Positions 44,710-53,998 of a stretch of 64,000 nt of DNA are shown here, piece after piece. Numbering within the stretch: position 1 is the stretch's first letter; the number at the start of each line of letters is the position of its first letter. Where the stretch lies: contig CAYMDO010000008.1 in NCBI GenBank assembly GCA_964389365.1, forward strand, positions 1-64,000. The letters run 5' to 3'. Below the pieces are notes generated by a model. It saw nothing but the letters and a program-made list of their open reading frames with translations, was not told the DNA's origin and did not search any database. The translations under genes were made by a program, and so were the position numbers. Source of the stretch: UBA993 sp964389365 (lineage in GTDB: Bacteria > Bacillota > Dethiobacteria > DTU022).

Positions 44710-45832
44710 CTATTTCTTCAGAGGAATCATCCCGCGCGCTTTCCAGCGCAGGTACGCTTCGATAAATGGATCAAGCAGGCCGTCCATAACCGCCTCGACC
44801 TGCCCCACCTCGGTGCCGGTCCTGTGATCCTTAACCAGGGTAAAGGGGTGGAAAGTATAGGTACGGAACTGGCTGCCAAAACCAATTTCACGTTGCTGGC
44901 CTCTCTCGGCGTTAATCTCTTCAGCCTGTTCGCGCCGCGCTATCTCAGCCAGGCGAGCCTGCAGCACATGCATCGCCTGCTGGCGGTTGGCATGCTGGGA
45001 GCGGTCATTCTGGCAGCTTACGACAGTACCGGTAGGCAGGTGGGTAATGCGCACTGCCGAATCGGTTTTATTCACATGCTGGCCGCCGGCCCCGCTGGCC
45101 CTGAAAGTGTCGATCTTCAAGTCTTCCGGGTTAATAACAAAATCTTCTTCTTCAACTTCCGGAATCACGTCGACCGAGGCAAAAGATGTATGACGCCGCT
45201 TAGAGGTGTCAAAAGGCGAAATGCGGATCATGCGGTGAACCCCTTTTTCAGCCTGCAGGTAGCCGTATGCAGCATGGCCGCGCACGATAAAGGTGGCGCT
45301 TTTAATACCGGCTTCATCGTCGGTTAAAAGATCCACCAGTTCGACCGTGAAGCCTTTCTGCTCGCACCAGCGCATGTACATCCTGAGCAGCATTTCCGCC
45401 CAGTCCTGCGACTCAAGCCCTCCGGCGCCGGGATGCAGGGCCACAATCGCATCATTTAAATCATAGCTGCCGCTGAAGAGGGTTTCCAGTTCCAGCTGAT
45501 CCAGCTTTTCAGCAATCTCGCGCAGGATCGGGTCTGCTTCCCGGACAGCTTCCTGTTCGGCGGCTTCTTCTTCAGCAGCTAGCTCGAGAAAGATTTCCGC
45601 CTCCCCGATCAGTTTATCCAGATCCTGCACCGGGCGCACCTGTTCGCGCAGGGCCCCCATTTTTTTCATCTGTTCCTGGGCCCGGGCGCTGTCCTCCCAA
45701 AATTCGGGCTTGACCGTTTCCGCTTCCAGGGCTGCCAGATCGTGCAGTTTCAGTTCAAATTCAAAGAGAAACCCTCATTTCTTCCAGCCGCTCCCGGTGG
45801 AGGGCCAGTTGTTCAAGATTTTCCTTCAGCAT
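44710..45832 (-). CDS. prfB: Peptide chain release factor 2 (programmed +1 frameshift)
   Basis: RF2 reads UGA and UAA. The start ATG 45832 opens 23 codons ending in ...MRVSL and TGA at 45763-45761; reading must slip +1 at CTT-TGA and continue in the frame to 44710. An SD-like AGGG lies before the slip site. The second frame has the UGA-reading SPF tripeptide (RISPFDTSKRRHTSF) and the catalytic GGQ (ASGAGGQHVNKTDSAVR). Total 373 residues after the shift. Low RF2 promotes the shift, so the protein limits its own synthesis. Ends with TAG, which RF2 does not read. Confidence 0.95.
45761..45766 (-). promoter_or_regulatory. prfB programmed frameshift site CTT-TGA
   Basis: Minus strand CTTTGA: zero-frame CTT then TGA stop; slipping one base gives GAA in the RF2 frame. 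It is the conserved autoregulation site of prfB, with AGGG upstream as the internal SD-like element. Confidence 0.9.
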
Positions 45833-45860
45833 TTGATCACCATCTTTCATAATCTAAAGA

Positions 45861-48800
45861 TCAGCTGCCGCCGCAGCATTTCTTGTACTTTTTGCCGCTG
45901 CCGCAGGGGCACGGCTCGTTACGGCCGATCTTCTCCACGCTGGCCGGCTCAGGCCGGGGCGCTCTGCCCCCATGGCCCTCCCCCTCTTCCCGGCGGGCAG
46001 CCTGCGGACGGGACTGGGCCGGGGCCGGTCTGCCTGAAGCCTGGCCGCCACTCATAGCCGCTATCCGTGGCTGATAGCCTGTCGCCCCGCTGGTAACAGC
46101 TTTGCGCTGCGGGGCAGCTGCCACGTGTGCCCTGTATACGGCCCGCACCACATCGGTTTGCACCTGTTGGATCATATCTTCAAACATATCGGCGCTCTGC
46201 AGCCGGTATTCCACGAGCGGGTCGCGCTGGCCAAAAGCCTGCAGGTGGATTTCATGACGCAGTTGGTGCATCACATCGATAAAAAGCATCCAGTGGCGGT
46301 CAACAGTTCGCAGCAGCACAACCCGTTCCAGTTCGCGCATTACTTCCGGCGTCAGATCGCTTTCTCGCTGATCATATGCAATGCGGGCTTCCTGCAGCAA
46401 CAGTTCGCGCAGGTCGTCTTTTTCGCTGTCTTCAAGGTTTTTTACACTCAGCTGACCACGGCGGGAAAACAGGTCCTCAACCTGGCTGTGCAGGGCCCTG
46501 GCATTCACGTCATCGAGAAACCCTCTTTCAATGGTAAATTCACCCACCAGGCGGTCAACGATTTCTTCAACCATGTCAAGGACAGGCTCTTTCATGTTTT
46601 CACCTTCCAGCACCCTCCGGCGCTGGCTGTATATTATCTCGCGCTGCTGGTTGAGAACATCGTCATAATCAAGCAGGTTGCGCCTGATTTCAAAGTTGCG
46701 CGCCTCCACTTTTTTCTGGGCATTTTCAATGCCCCTGCTGACCAGGGGATGATCAATCGGAATATCCTCGTCGAGGCCGAACCGGTCCATCAGCGCGGCG
46801 ATATTCTCGCCGCCGAAAAGCCGCATCAGGTCGTCTTCCAGCGATACAAAAAACCGGGACGACCCGGGATCGCCCTGGCGGCCGGAACGGCCGCGCAGCT
46901 GGTTGTCAATCCTGCGGCTCTCATGCCTTTCAGTGCCTAAAACATGAAGGCCTCCGAGCTTCAGCACTTCTAGGCGCTGGTTTTCGGTCTCTTCTAGGGC
47001 CCGCGGGTACAGTTCATCATACTGCCGGTGCCAGTGGGCCTTCGTTTCGGGATCGAGCGCCGAATCCTCCGCCCCAAAATTTTTCAGCAGCCGTTCCCGG
47101 ACCAGGAATTCAGGGTTACCGCCCAAAATAATATCGGTTCCCCGACCGGCCATATTGGTTGAGATCGTTACCGCGCCGCGACGTCCGGCTTGGGCGATAA
47201 TATAGGCTTCACGGCTGTGGTTAACCGCATTTAATACTTCATGATCAACTTCCTGCCGCTTTAACATCTTGCTGAGCATTTCAGATTTTTCAACCGAGAT
47301 AGTTCCCACAAGCACGGGCTGGCCGTGCTCTTTAAGCCTGATAATCTCATCAACAACCGCCTTGAACTTGGCCCGCTCGGTTTTGTAGATCAGATCGGGT
47401 TCTTCTTCCCGGATCAACGGCCTGTTGGTGGGGATAGATACTACGTCCATGCCGTAAATCTTACGGAATTCTTCTTCTTCGGTTGCCGCCGTACCGGTCA
47501 TGCCGGCAATTTTTGCGTACATCCGGAAATAATTCTGGAAGGTTACCGACGCAACTGTACGGGTAGCCGCCTGAACCTCGACACCCTCCTTGGCCTCGAT
47601 CGCCTGGTGCAGACCATCCGAGTAGCGACGGCCGGGCTGCAGGCGCCCGGTGAACTCGTCGACAATAATCACCCTGCCATCCTGAACTATATAGTCAACG
47701 TCGCGCTCAAAAAGTGAGTAAGCTTTGATCAGCTGATCAAAATAGTGGCGGTGCTCGGAGGCAACTTCCGAATCGCGGTCGTCATGATCATCTTCTTCGC
47801 CGACCCGGCCATGCCCAAGCCGTAAAAGCTTCAGCAGGCCGGGGTTGATTTTCTCCAGCTCGCGGTACCCTTTGTCTTTAATATCTGCCAGGCGGGTAGC
47901 TTCATCGATAATGTAATAGAGCTCTTCGTCGAACTGGTTTAGCCGTTTCTCCGTCATCAAGCGCTGCTTGGTCCGCTCAACCAGCTTTTCGATACCCGGC
48001 TCTTTCAGGATCTTTAACAGTTTCTTGTTTTTCGGCGACCCGCGCCTGACCAGCAGCAACCTCTCCGCTGCCGCTTCCTTCTCTTCGGCATCCAAATCCT
48101 CGCGGGCGGCAGTCAACAGGTCGTTTGCCAGCCGCCCCTGTTTTTTTATTAACTGCTCAACTTCATTTTTCCAGCGGCCGTAATCTTCCTGCGATTCAAC
48201 ACGGCTGCTGATAATCAGCGGGGTTCGCGCTTCATCAATGAGGATGCTGTCAACTTCGTCAACAATGGCATAGTTAATGTCCCGCTGCACCATCTCTTCC
48301 CGGTAGATAACCATGTTGTCGCGCAGGTAATCAAAACCAAGTTCGTTGTTGGTTGCATAGGTGATGTCGCAGGCATAGTTCCTGCGGCGTTCAGCGGGCT
48401 CCATCCCCTGCACGATCAGGCCCACGCTCAAACCGAGAAATTCGAAGATCGCACCCATCCATTCGCGGTCCCGGCGGGCAAGGTAATCGTTAACTGTAAC
48501 AATATGCACACCCCTGCCGTCCAGGGCATTCAGGTATGCAGGCAGGGTGGCCACCAGGGTTTTCCCTTCACCGGTTTTCATCTCGGCAATGCGGCCCTGG
48601 TGCAGCACAACAGCACCCAATATTTGGACATCAAATGGCCGGAGGCCAATCTTCCGCTCGGCCGCCTCCCGGACCAGGGCAAATGCCTCCGGCAGCAGGT
48701 CGTCCAAACTTTCGCCTTCGGACAGCCGCTTCTTAAACTTTTCCGTCTGGCGGGGAAAATCATCATCTTTGAGATCGGCAGCCCATTCGGCCAGCCCGTT

Positions 48801-48881
48801 TACCCCAGCTACAACTTTCTCCAGGCGTTTAACTTCCTTTTCGTTTGAATCCCCGAATAAATATTTTATAAATCCAGCCAT
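45861..48881 (-). CDS. secA: Protein translocase ATPase SecA
   Basis: The 1006-residue motor that pushes preproteins through SecYEG. Walker A GRIAEMKTGEGKTLVATLP, Walker B IVDEVDSILIDEARTPL, the second nucleotide-binding region (TNMAGRGTDIILGG, GRSGRQGDPGSS) and a C-terminal zinc-binding tail (CPCGSGKKYKKCC) are present. It is longer than the roughly 840-residue Bacillus protein, with an insert near residues 260-400 that includes an acidic, His/Asp-rich loop. ATG 48881 has AAAGGGG upstream; the frame extends 25 codons further. Confidence 0.95.
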   Translation of the reverse strand: MAGFIKYLFGDSNEKEVKRLEKVVAGVNGLAEWAADLKDDDFPRQTEKFKKRLSEGESLDDLLPEAFALVREAAERKIGLRPFDVQILGAVVLHQGRIAEMKTGEGKTLVATLPAYLNALDGRGVHIVTVNDYLARRDREWMGAIFEFLGLSVGLIVQGMEPAERRRNYACDITYATNNELGFDYLRDNMVIYREEMVQRDINYAIVDEVDSILIDEARTPLIISSRVESQEDYGRWKNEVEQLIKKQGRLANDLLTAAREDLDAEEKEAAAERLLLVRRGSPKNKKLLKILKEPGIEKLVERTKQRLMTEKRLNQFDEELYYIIDEATRLADIKDKGYRELEKINPGLLKLLRLGHGRVGEEDDHDDRDSEVASEHRHYFDQLIKAYSLFERDVDYIVQDGRVIIVDEFTGRLQPGRRYSDGLHQAIEAKEGVEVQAATRTVASVTFQNYFRMYAKIAGMTGTAATEEEEFRKIYGMDVVSIPTNRPLIREEEPDLIYKTERAKFKAVVDEIIRLKEHGQPVLVGTISVEKSEMLSKMLKRQEVDHEVLNAVNHSREAYIIAQAGRRGAVTISTNMAGRGTDIILGGNPEFLVRERLLKNFGAEDSALDPETKAHWHRQYDELYPRALEETENQRLEVLKLGGLHVLGTERHESRRIDNQLRGRSGRQGDPGSSRFFVSLEDDLMRLFGGENIAALMDRFGLDEDIPIDHPLVSRGIENAQKKVEARNFEIRRNLLDYDDVLNQQREIIYSQRRRVLEGENMKEPVLDMVEEIVDRLVGEFTIERGFLDDVNARALHSQVEDLFSRRGQLSVKNLEDSEKDDLRELLLQEARIAYDQRESDLTPEVMRELERVVLLRTVDRHWMLFIDVMHQLRHEIHLQAFGQRDPLVEYRLQSADMFEDMIQQVQTDVVRAVYRAHVAAAPQRKAVTSGATGYQPRIAAMSGGQASGRPAPAQSRPQAARREEGEGHGGRAPRPEPASVEKIGRNEPCPCGSGKKYKKCCGGS

Positions 48882-48908
48882 AGAAAGACCCCTTTCAAGC
48901 TCTTCAAG

Positions 48909-48930
48909 CAAAAAAGAACCCCTGCGGTTC
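48909..48930 (-). terminator. Terminator before secA
   Basis: Minus strand GAACC-GCAGG-GGTTC hairpin (48930-48916) followed by TTTTTT. A second hairpin (GGCTG...CAGCC, about 48942-48965) lies just upstream. Together they probably end the transcript of the preceding gene. Confidence 0.65.
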
Positions 48931-49007
48931 CATAAATTACAGGCTGCACCCCACAAGGGGCAGCCACTGCGCTAATATTATCACCTTAAGCCACCTAAAA
49001 CAAGGAT

Positions 49008-50129
49008 TTAACAGCGGCCGGCGCCGGCTGCAAGTTCGTCGCAGACAGCCCAGAGGCTGCCGGCGACCAGCGAGTGACCGCCGAGCAAAACCGGTATTTT
49101 GCAGTCTGCGGCAGCACGGGTAAATTCGCGCAGCCAGGGGTTCTCCAGCTCTCTCCAACAGCCGAGGTCGGACAAAAAGCGTTCCTCGTCTGAAAGGTCA
49201 AGCCGGTAATGATAGAAGAGCACCCGGCTGTCAATAAAGGCACAGCGGGCCACCCGGGCCAGGTAATCAAAAAAAGCCGTGATCCCGGCATGATCAAGCA
49301 GCAGCCCCAGCAGCGAGATTACCTCACCGGACCCGATCCGCCCCAGCGATTTCATTCCCCGCTCCTCGGAAAAGACCCTCAGCCTCAGCTTCAGATCGGC
49401 ATTGAGCCGGGCAATTACCGGCGCCCCCACCCGGCCAATCAGGGCTACATCTTCATACTCGGCGCTCAAAACCGCCTTGGCGGCGATGAGTTTACTGTAA
49501 TCAAGCTTCAGTTCACCAAGAGCTTCCCTGGTCCGGGGCCCGCCAAAAGGCCCGGCCCCCAACACCAGCAGGTCCGAAGGGGTATCGATATCGAAGAGCA
49601 GGCCTAGGGTGTGAGGCATCAGTTCCATCTCAAGATCAAGCTGGTCGCGCAGTGTCAAGGCCAGGCTGTTATCCATCTCCGGCAGCTGCGCCGCCAGAAA
49701 CCCTTCCGTAACTGTAAAAGCCGTCATATCGGATGATTGGGTATTATTGGTATAAACATAATTATCGCGCTCCATCAGCCTGCAGGCCACCATCTGTAGT
49801 TCCTGATGCGTGATCAACGGACAACCAGCGCCGCTGAGGCAAAAAACCCTTTTCAGCCCGTGATCTGAAACGGCACTTTTCAGGGTATCGCCAAAATGAA
49901 ACTCCTGCGGGCCAATGTCATTAAGAAAAACCTGCGCCCCCAGGAGGGAAGCAGGTTTTTGAAGTTCCGGACGATTGGTATAGAGGTAGTAATCCTTTAT
50001 TTCGGAAACCCGGGTCAGCTTTTCAAGATTATCCAGCAGGGCGGCCTGCCTCACCCGCGTCATCATCCCTTCCACCGGGGAAAGTGGAGCCGATCCCTCA
50101 AAAATAACAGCGCTGACCCCTCTGCTCAT
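49008..50129 (-). CDS. Nucleotidyltransferase-like protein, unknown function
   Basis: A 373-residue protein, not assigned with confidence. The first about 200 residues look like a nucleotidyltransferase fold: an N-terminal VSAVIFEGSAPLS loop, GAGCPLIT near residue 100 and FDIDTPSDLLVL near 185, the last being typical of MobA/CofC-like enzymes. The C-terminal part has no clear relative. It is set between hpf and secA in the same direction, so a cell-envelope or RNA/coenzyme role is only conjecture. ATG 50129 has GAGGT upstream. Confidence 0.55.
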   Translation of the reverse strand: MSRGVSAVIFEGSAPLSPVEGMMTRVRQAALLDNLEKLTRVSEIKDYYLYTNRPELQKPASLLGAQVFLNDIGPQEFHFGDTLKSAVSDHGLKRVFCLSGAGCPLITHQELQMVACRLMERDNYVYTNNTQSSDMTAFTVTEGFLAAQLPEMDNSLALTLRDQLDLEMELMPHTLGLLFDIDTPSDLLVLGAGPFGGPRTREALGELKLDYSKLIAAKAVLSAEYEDVALIGRVGAPVIARLNADLKLRLRVFSEERGMKSLGRIGSGEVISLLGLLLDHAGITAFFDYLARVARCAFIDSRVLFYHYRLDLSDEERFLSDLGCWRELENPWLREFTRAAADCKIPVLLGGHSLVAGSLWAVCDELAAGAGRC

Positions 50130-50174
50130 CGGTAAAACCTCGTCTCGCTTCCAGCCCGGCGGAGGCTTATTTCT

Positions 50175-50711
50175 TTATTCGGGCTCGATCAGGCCGTAGT
50201 GGCCATCACGGCGCTTGTAGATCACATTTACAGCCTCGCTTTCGGCATTGGAAAAGACGAAAAAGCTGTGGCCCAGCAGATCCATCTGCAAAATAGCTTC
50301 ATCCACGGTCATCGGTTTCAGGGTAAAGCGCTTGGTCCTGACAACACGCGGCTCTTCGCTGGCCCTCTCCTCGGCTTCCAGGGCCGCATGTTTTTCACTG
50401 ATTACCCTCACACCGCGCTGGCGCAGCGTCCTGGTCCACCTTGTTTTGTACTTCTTGATCTGGCGATCCAGTTTTTCAACCACCAAATCAATTGAGGCAT
50501 ACATATCGCCGGTAGATTCTTCCGCCCTCAGCATCAGGCCATCTACATTCACAGTCACTTCAACTATATGATCTTCGCGGATAACACTTAAGGCAACCTG
50601 CACATCGGTATTATCGTCAAAATGTTTGTCAAGTTTACTCAGCCTTTTTTCCGCGTAATCGATCAGAGCCGGTGTTGCTTCGATATTCTTGCCGCGCACA
50701 TTAACCCTCAT
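50175..50711 (-). CDS. hpf: Ribosome hibernation promoting factor (long form)
   Basis: A 178-residue long HPF that dimerises 70S ribosomes in stationary phase. The N-terminal S30AE domain (IEATPALIDYAEKRLSKLDK, IVEVTVNVDGLMLRAEE) is joined by a charged linker to the C-terminal dimerisation domain (RTKRFTLKPMTVDEAILQMD). ATG 50711 has AGGAGG nine bases upstream. Confidence 0.92.
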   Translation of the reverse strand: MRVNVRGKNIEATPALIDYAEKRLSKLDKHFDDNTDVQVALSVIREDHIVEVTVNVDGLMLRAEESTGDMYASIDLVVEKLDRQIKKYKTRWTRTLRQRGVRVISEKHAALEAEERASEEPRVVRTKRFTLKPMTVDEAILQMDLLGHSFFVFSNAESEAVNVIYKRRDGHYGLIEPE

Positions 50712-50801
50712 GTTCAACAACCTCCTGTTGATTGATGCAGAACATAACTTACTATCTATTATACACCAGTTTTATATAATTTCCTTCCCGCCGATATTTC
50801 T

Positions 50802-51554
50802 TTAAACGTGCTTCCGCGGCGGGTTATAAGCAACAACAGCCCCGTAAATAATGGCTCCGCCGCGCTTGAGGCAGCCGGCAGCCTCTTTCATTGTTGCCCC
50901 GGTAGAAAATATATCATCAATCAACAATATCCTTGTCCCCGCTTCGATCCCGGACGGGCAGGAAAAAGCGCCCCTTACATTTATCACTCTTTCACGGCGT
51001 GAAATTTTAGTCTGCGATACGGTTTCCCTGTTTCTAACCAGCAGTTCGGCTGAAGGTACCTGCAGCTCTTTGGCTACCCGGCGGGCCAGCAGGGCGCTCT
51101 GGTTAAACCCGCGTTCCTTCTCACGGCTGCGGTGCAGGGGAACCGGCACAACCAGCTGCGGCCGAAAACCGGCTTGCCGCTGCAGCTCCCCGGCCAGCCA
51201 GCGGCCCAGCGGATGGGCCAAGCTGCGCCTGCCCCGGTATTTAAGATCGTGCAGCAGGTTCCGCCAGCGCCCCTCGTATAAGCACAGCGCAAACAGCCCC
51301 TGCAGCGCGGACCAGGATTGCGAACAGCTGCATACGGGATTGCCCCCGCTCCGGAGATTGCCGCAGTGGGGGCAGACAAACCCAACCGGCCGGGCTGAAG
51401 TGTCACATTCAGGGCAAAATGGCCTGGCGGCATCCGGCGGAAGCAGGGCGCGGCAGAGCAAACAGCGTTCGGGGAAAAGCAGCTTCAGGATATTTTCATA
51501 AAACAGAGAAACGCCAGAAAGTAATAACCGATCTTCTGCCCGCTGTTTTGTCAC
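50802..51554 (-). CDS. comF: ComF/GntX-family phosphoribosyltransferase-like protein
   Basis: A 250-residue protein with an N-terminal double zinc ribbon (CLLCRALLPPDAARPFCPEC, CPHCGNL) and a C-terminal phosphoribosyltransferase-like fold with the PRPP loop ILLIDDIFSTGATMKEA. In Bacillus ComF is needed for DNA uptake during transformation. GTG 51554 shares a base with the recD2 stop, so the two are translationally coupled. Confidence 0.88.
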   Translation of the reverse strand: MTKQRAEDRLLLSGVSLFYENILKLLFPERCLLCRALLPPDAARPFCPECDTSARPVGFVCPHCGNLRSGGNPVCSCSQSWSALQGLFALCLYEGRWRNLLHDLKYRGRRSLAHPLGRWLAGELQRQAGFRPQLVVPVPLHRSREKERGFNQSALLARRVAKELQVPSAELLVRNRETVSQTKISRRERVINVRGAFSCPSGIEAGTRILLIDDIFSTGATMKEAAGCLKRGGAIIYGAVVAYNPPRKHV

Positions 51555-53749
51555 TACCGGTTTCCGTCAGCCTGCAGACGCACATCAAGCAGGCTGTAGC
51601 GGCTTTCGGCTTTGTTGTTGCGTACAGCGATGGCCAGCGCTTTTTTGCTGCCCACCAGCACGGCCAGTTTCCTGGCCCGCGTGATGCCGGTGTAAAGCAG
51701 GTTACGCTGCAGCAGCATGTAATGCTGTGTCAAAACAGGCATAATAATCACCGGGTATTCACTGCCCTGGCTTTTATGTACCGACACTGCATAGGATAAA
51801 ACCAGCTCATCTGCCTCGGAAAAATCGTAAATCACCGGGCGTGGCTGCAGCAGGTCCCTGAAAGTAACAACCAGTTCGGCTTCCTCCCGGTCGATCGCGG
51901 TAATAACACCGATATCGCCGTTATAGACCTCTTTCTGGTAGTTGTTGCGGATCTGCATCACCTTGTCACCCAGGCGGAAAAGGGTGCCCTTGCCGGTGAT
52001 TTCTACTTTATTGCGGGCCGGCGGATTCAGGGCCTGCTGCAGCAGCAGGTTCAGGCGGTCTACACCGGCTGCCGTTTTGCGCATCGGCGTCAACACCTGG
52101 ATATCCAACAGCGGATCATAGGGGCCGAAGTTGGGCAGGCGCTCGCGACATAGCTGCACCACTTTGGCGGCTGCCGCTTCTGCATCCTCTTCCAATATAA
52201 AGAAAAAGTCTTTATTCTTAACGTTGAGATAGGGCATATCCCCCTGGTTTACACGGTGCGCGTTGACGATAATCATGCTTTCGCGGGCCTGGCGAAAGAT
52301 ATGTTTCAGACGGATACAGGCTACTGCCCCGGAGCTGATCAAATCACGCAGGACATTGCCGGCACCAACCGCCGGCAGCTGATCGACATCACCAACCATG
52401 ACCAGGCGGCAGCCTGCGGGCAAGGCTTTCAGCAGATTGTACATCAGAAGCAGGTCAACCATCGAAGCCTCATCCACGATCACCACATTGGCTTCGATCG
52501 GGTTTTTATCGTTGCGCAAAAAACGAAAGCCTTCACCCTCACTGTAATTGTACTCAAGCAAGCGGTGAATGGTAAAAGCATCGGCCGCGGTGGCCTCGGT
52601 GACCCGCTTGGCCGCCCTGCCTGTTGGCGCGGCCAGCAGTACTTTCTGGCGCATCAAGCGAAAGAGGCTGAGCAGCGCTTTTATCGTGGTCGTCTTGCCG
52701 GTACCCGGGCCGCCGGTTACCACAAGCACCCCGTTTTCCAGCGCCCCGATTAGTGATTCGAGCTGTTCGGTGTTCAGGTGCCTGTTTTCCTGGCCGACCC
52801 TGGCCAGAACCTGCTCAGCTTCGATAGCCGTATAGCGATAGGCCAGCTCGCCAATTTTCTTTAAGAGATAAGCCGTACCCTGCTCGGCCTGGAAGAAAGG
52901 GGCATAATAAACAGCGTCCCCTTCACCGCGCGTTTCGCAATAAACCCGCCTCTGCCCGGCCATCAACTGCAGTTCACGTAAAAAAATTTCCTTCTGAAGG
53001 CGTTCACCGGTGGTTTCAAGCAGGTCGCGCACCTTCTCCAGAAGCTCTTCGCCGGGCAGGTAGACATGGCCCTGCTCGGCGGCCCTGCTCAAAGTGTAGG
53101 TAATTGACGCCTGCACTCTTTCAGGCGCATCTTCGGGCAAACCAAACTGGCGGGCAATTTTATCGGCGGTTTTAAAACCGATGCCGAATACATCTTCAGC
53201 CATGCTGTACGGATTCTCTTTGACCTGCCGTACCGTATCGGGGCCGTAGCGGCGGTACAGTCGCATCGCCTGGCCGATACCGACACCGTAACCCTGCAGA
53301 AAGACCAGCACGTTCTGAACATCTTTATACTGGCCGTAACTCCTGATGATGCCTGCTGCCTTAACTGTGCCGATGCCCTCGATTTCCTGCAGGCGGTGCG
53401 GTTCCCGCTCCAAAACCTCCAGTGTTTTAAGGCCAAAGCGGCCTACAATTTTTTCGGCTGTGACCGGCCCGATACCCTTAATCAAGCCCGATGCAAGGTA
53501 GCGCTTCAGGCCGGCTTCGGTTGCCGGCATCAGCCTATCCCACTGTTCGACCGCCAGCTGTCTGCCGTAGCGATTGTGGAGCTGCCAGCTGCCGCAGATC
53601 ACCAGGTTTTCGCCCTGCTGCAGGGGCGGAAAGTTACCGACGATGGTCATTGTGTTATTGTCGCGCAGACGAAAACTGCCGACAAGGTAGCCGTTGTCTT
53701 CGTTGTAAAACCTGATCTTTTCCAGTATGCCTTCATATTTTTCCGGCAT
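51554..53749 (-). CDS. recD2: RecD2-type ATP-dependent DNA helicase
   Basis: A 731-residue 5'-3' superfamily 1B helicase. N-terminal OB-like part and tandem helix-hairpin-helix repeats (LIKGIGPVTAEKIVGRFG), then Walker A VVTGGPGTGKTTTIKALL, DEASMVD, and a C-terminal UvrD_C_2 domain ending in VHKSQGSEYPVIIMPV and LLYTGITRARKLAVLVG. It is a stand-alone RecD without RecBC. TAG is directly followed by TGA, a tandem stop. Confidence 0.93.
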   Translation of the reverse strand: MPEKYEGILEKIRFYNEDNGYLVGSFRLRDNNTMTIVGNFPPLQQGENLVICGSWQLHNRYGRQLAVEQWDRLMPATEAGLKRYLASGLIKGIGPVTAEKIVGRFGLKTLEVLEREPHRLQEIEGIGTVKAAGIIRSYGQYKDVQNVLVFLQGYGVGIGQAMRLYRRYGPDTVRQVKENPYSMAEDVFGIGFKTADKIARQFGLPEDAPERVQASITYTLSRAAEQGHVYLPGEELLEKVRDLLETTGERLQKEIFLRELQLMAGQRRVYCETRGEGDAVYYAPFFQAEQGTAYLLKKIGELAYRYTAIEAEQVLARVGQENRHLNTEQLESLIGALENGVLVVTGGPGTGKTTTIKALLSLFRLMRQKVLLAAPTGRAAKRVTEATAADAFTIHRLLEYNYSEGEGFRFLRNDKNPIEANVVIVDEASMVDLLLMYNLLKALPAGCRLVMVGDVDQLPAVGAGNVLRDLISSGAVACIRLKHIFRQARESMIIVNAHRVNQGDMPYLNVKNKDFFFILEEDAEAAAAKVVQLCRERLPNFGPYDPLLDIQVLTPMRKTAAGVDRLNLLLQQALNPPARNKVEITGKGTLFRLGDKVMQIRNNYQKEVYNGDIGVITAIDREEAELVVTFRDLLQPRPVIYDFSEADELVLSYAVSVHKSQGSEYPVIIMPVLTQHYMLLQRNLLYTGITRARKLAVLVGSKKALAIAVRNNKAESRYSLLDVRLQADGNR

Positions 53750-53895
53750 GTAACACTGCTCCCCGAAGCGGCTTTTTGCACAGCCAAGGTCTGTTTTACC
53801 CGGCGCCGCCGGTCAACCCAAACACCTGTCTGCCCATTTATACCACAAACAACCGCTTAATCCCTGCTGAATGAATATAAAAGCAGCAGGATGCG

Positions 53896-53929
53896 AAAAG
53901 CCCCCGCCCCCTCTTATGGAGGGGGCGGG
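53896..53929 (-). terminator. Terminator after metK
   Basis: Perfect 9-base-pair GC stem CCCGCCCCC/GGGGGCGGG (53903-53929) around a 9-base loop, followed on the minus strand by GGCTTTT. It lies 70 bases past the metK stop. Confidence 0.85.
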
Positions 53930-53998
53930 AGTGATATAGGTTTTCAGACAGGGCGGAATAATACCAAAATTAATTTAGATGCCGTTAATAAATATTTT

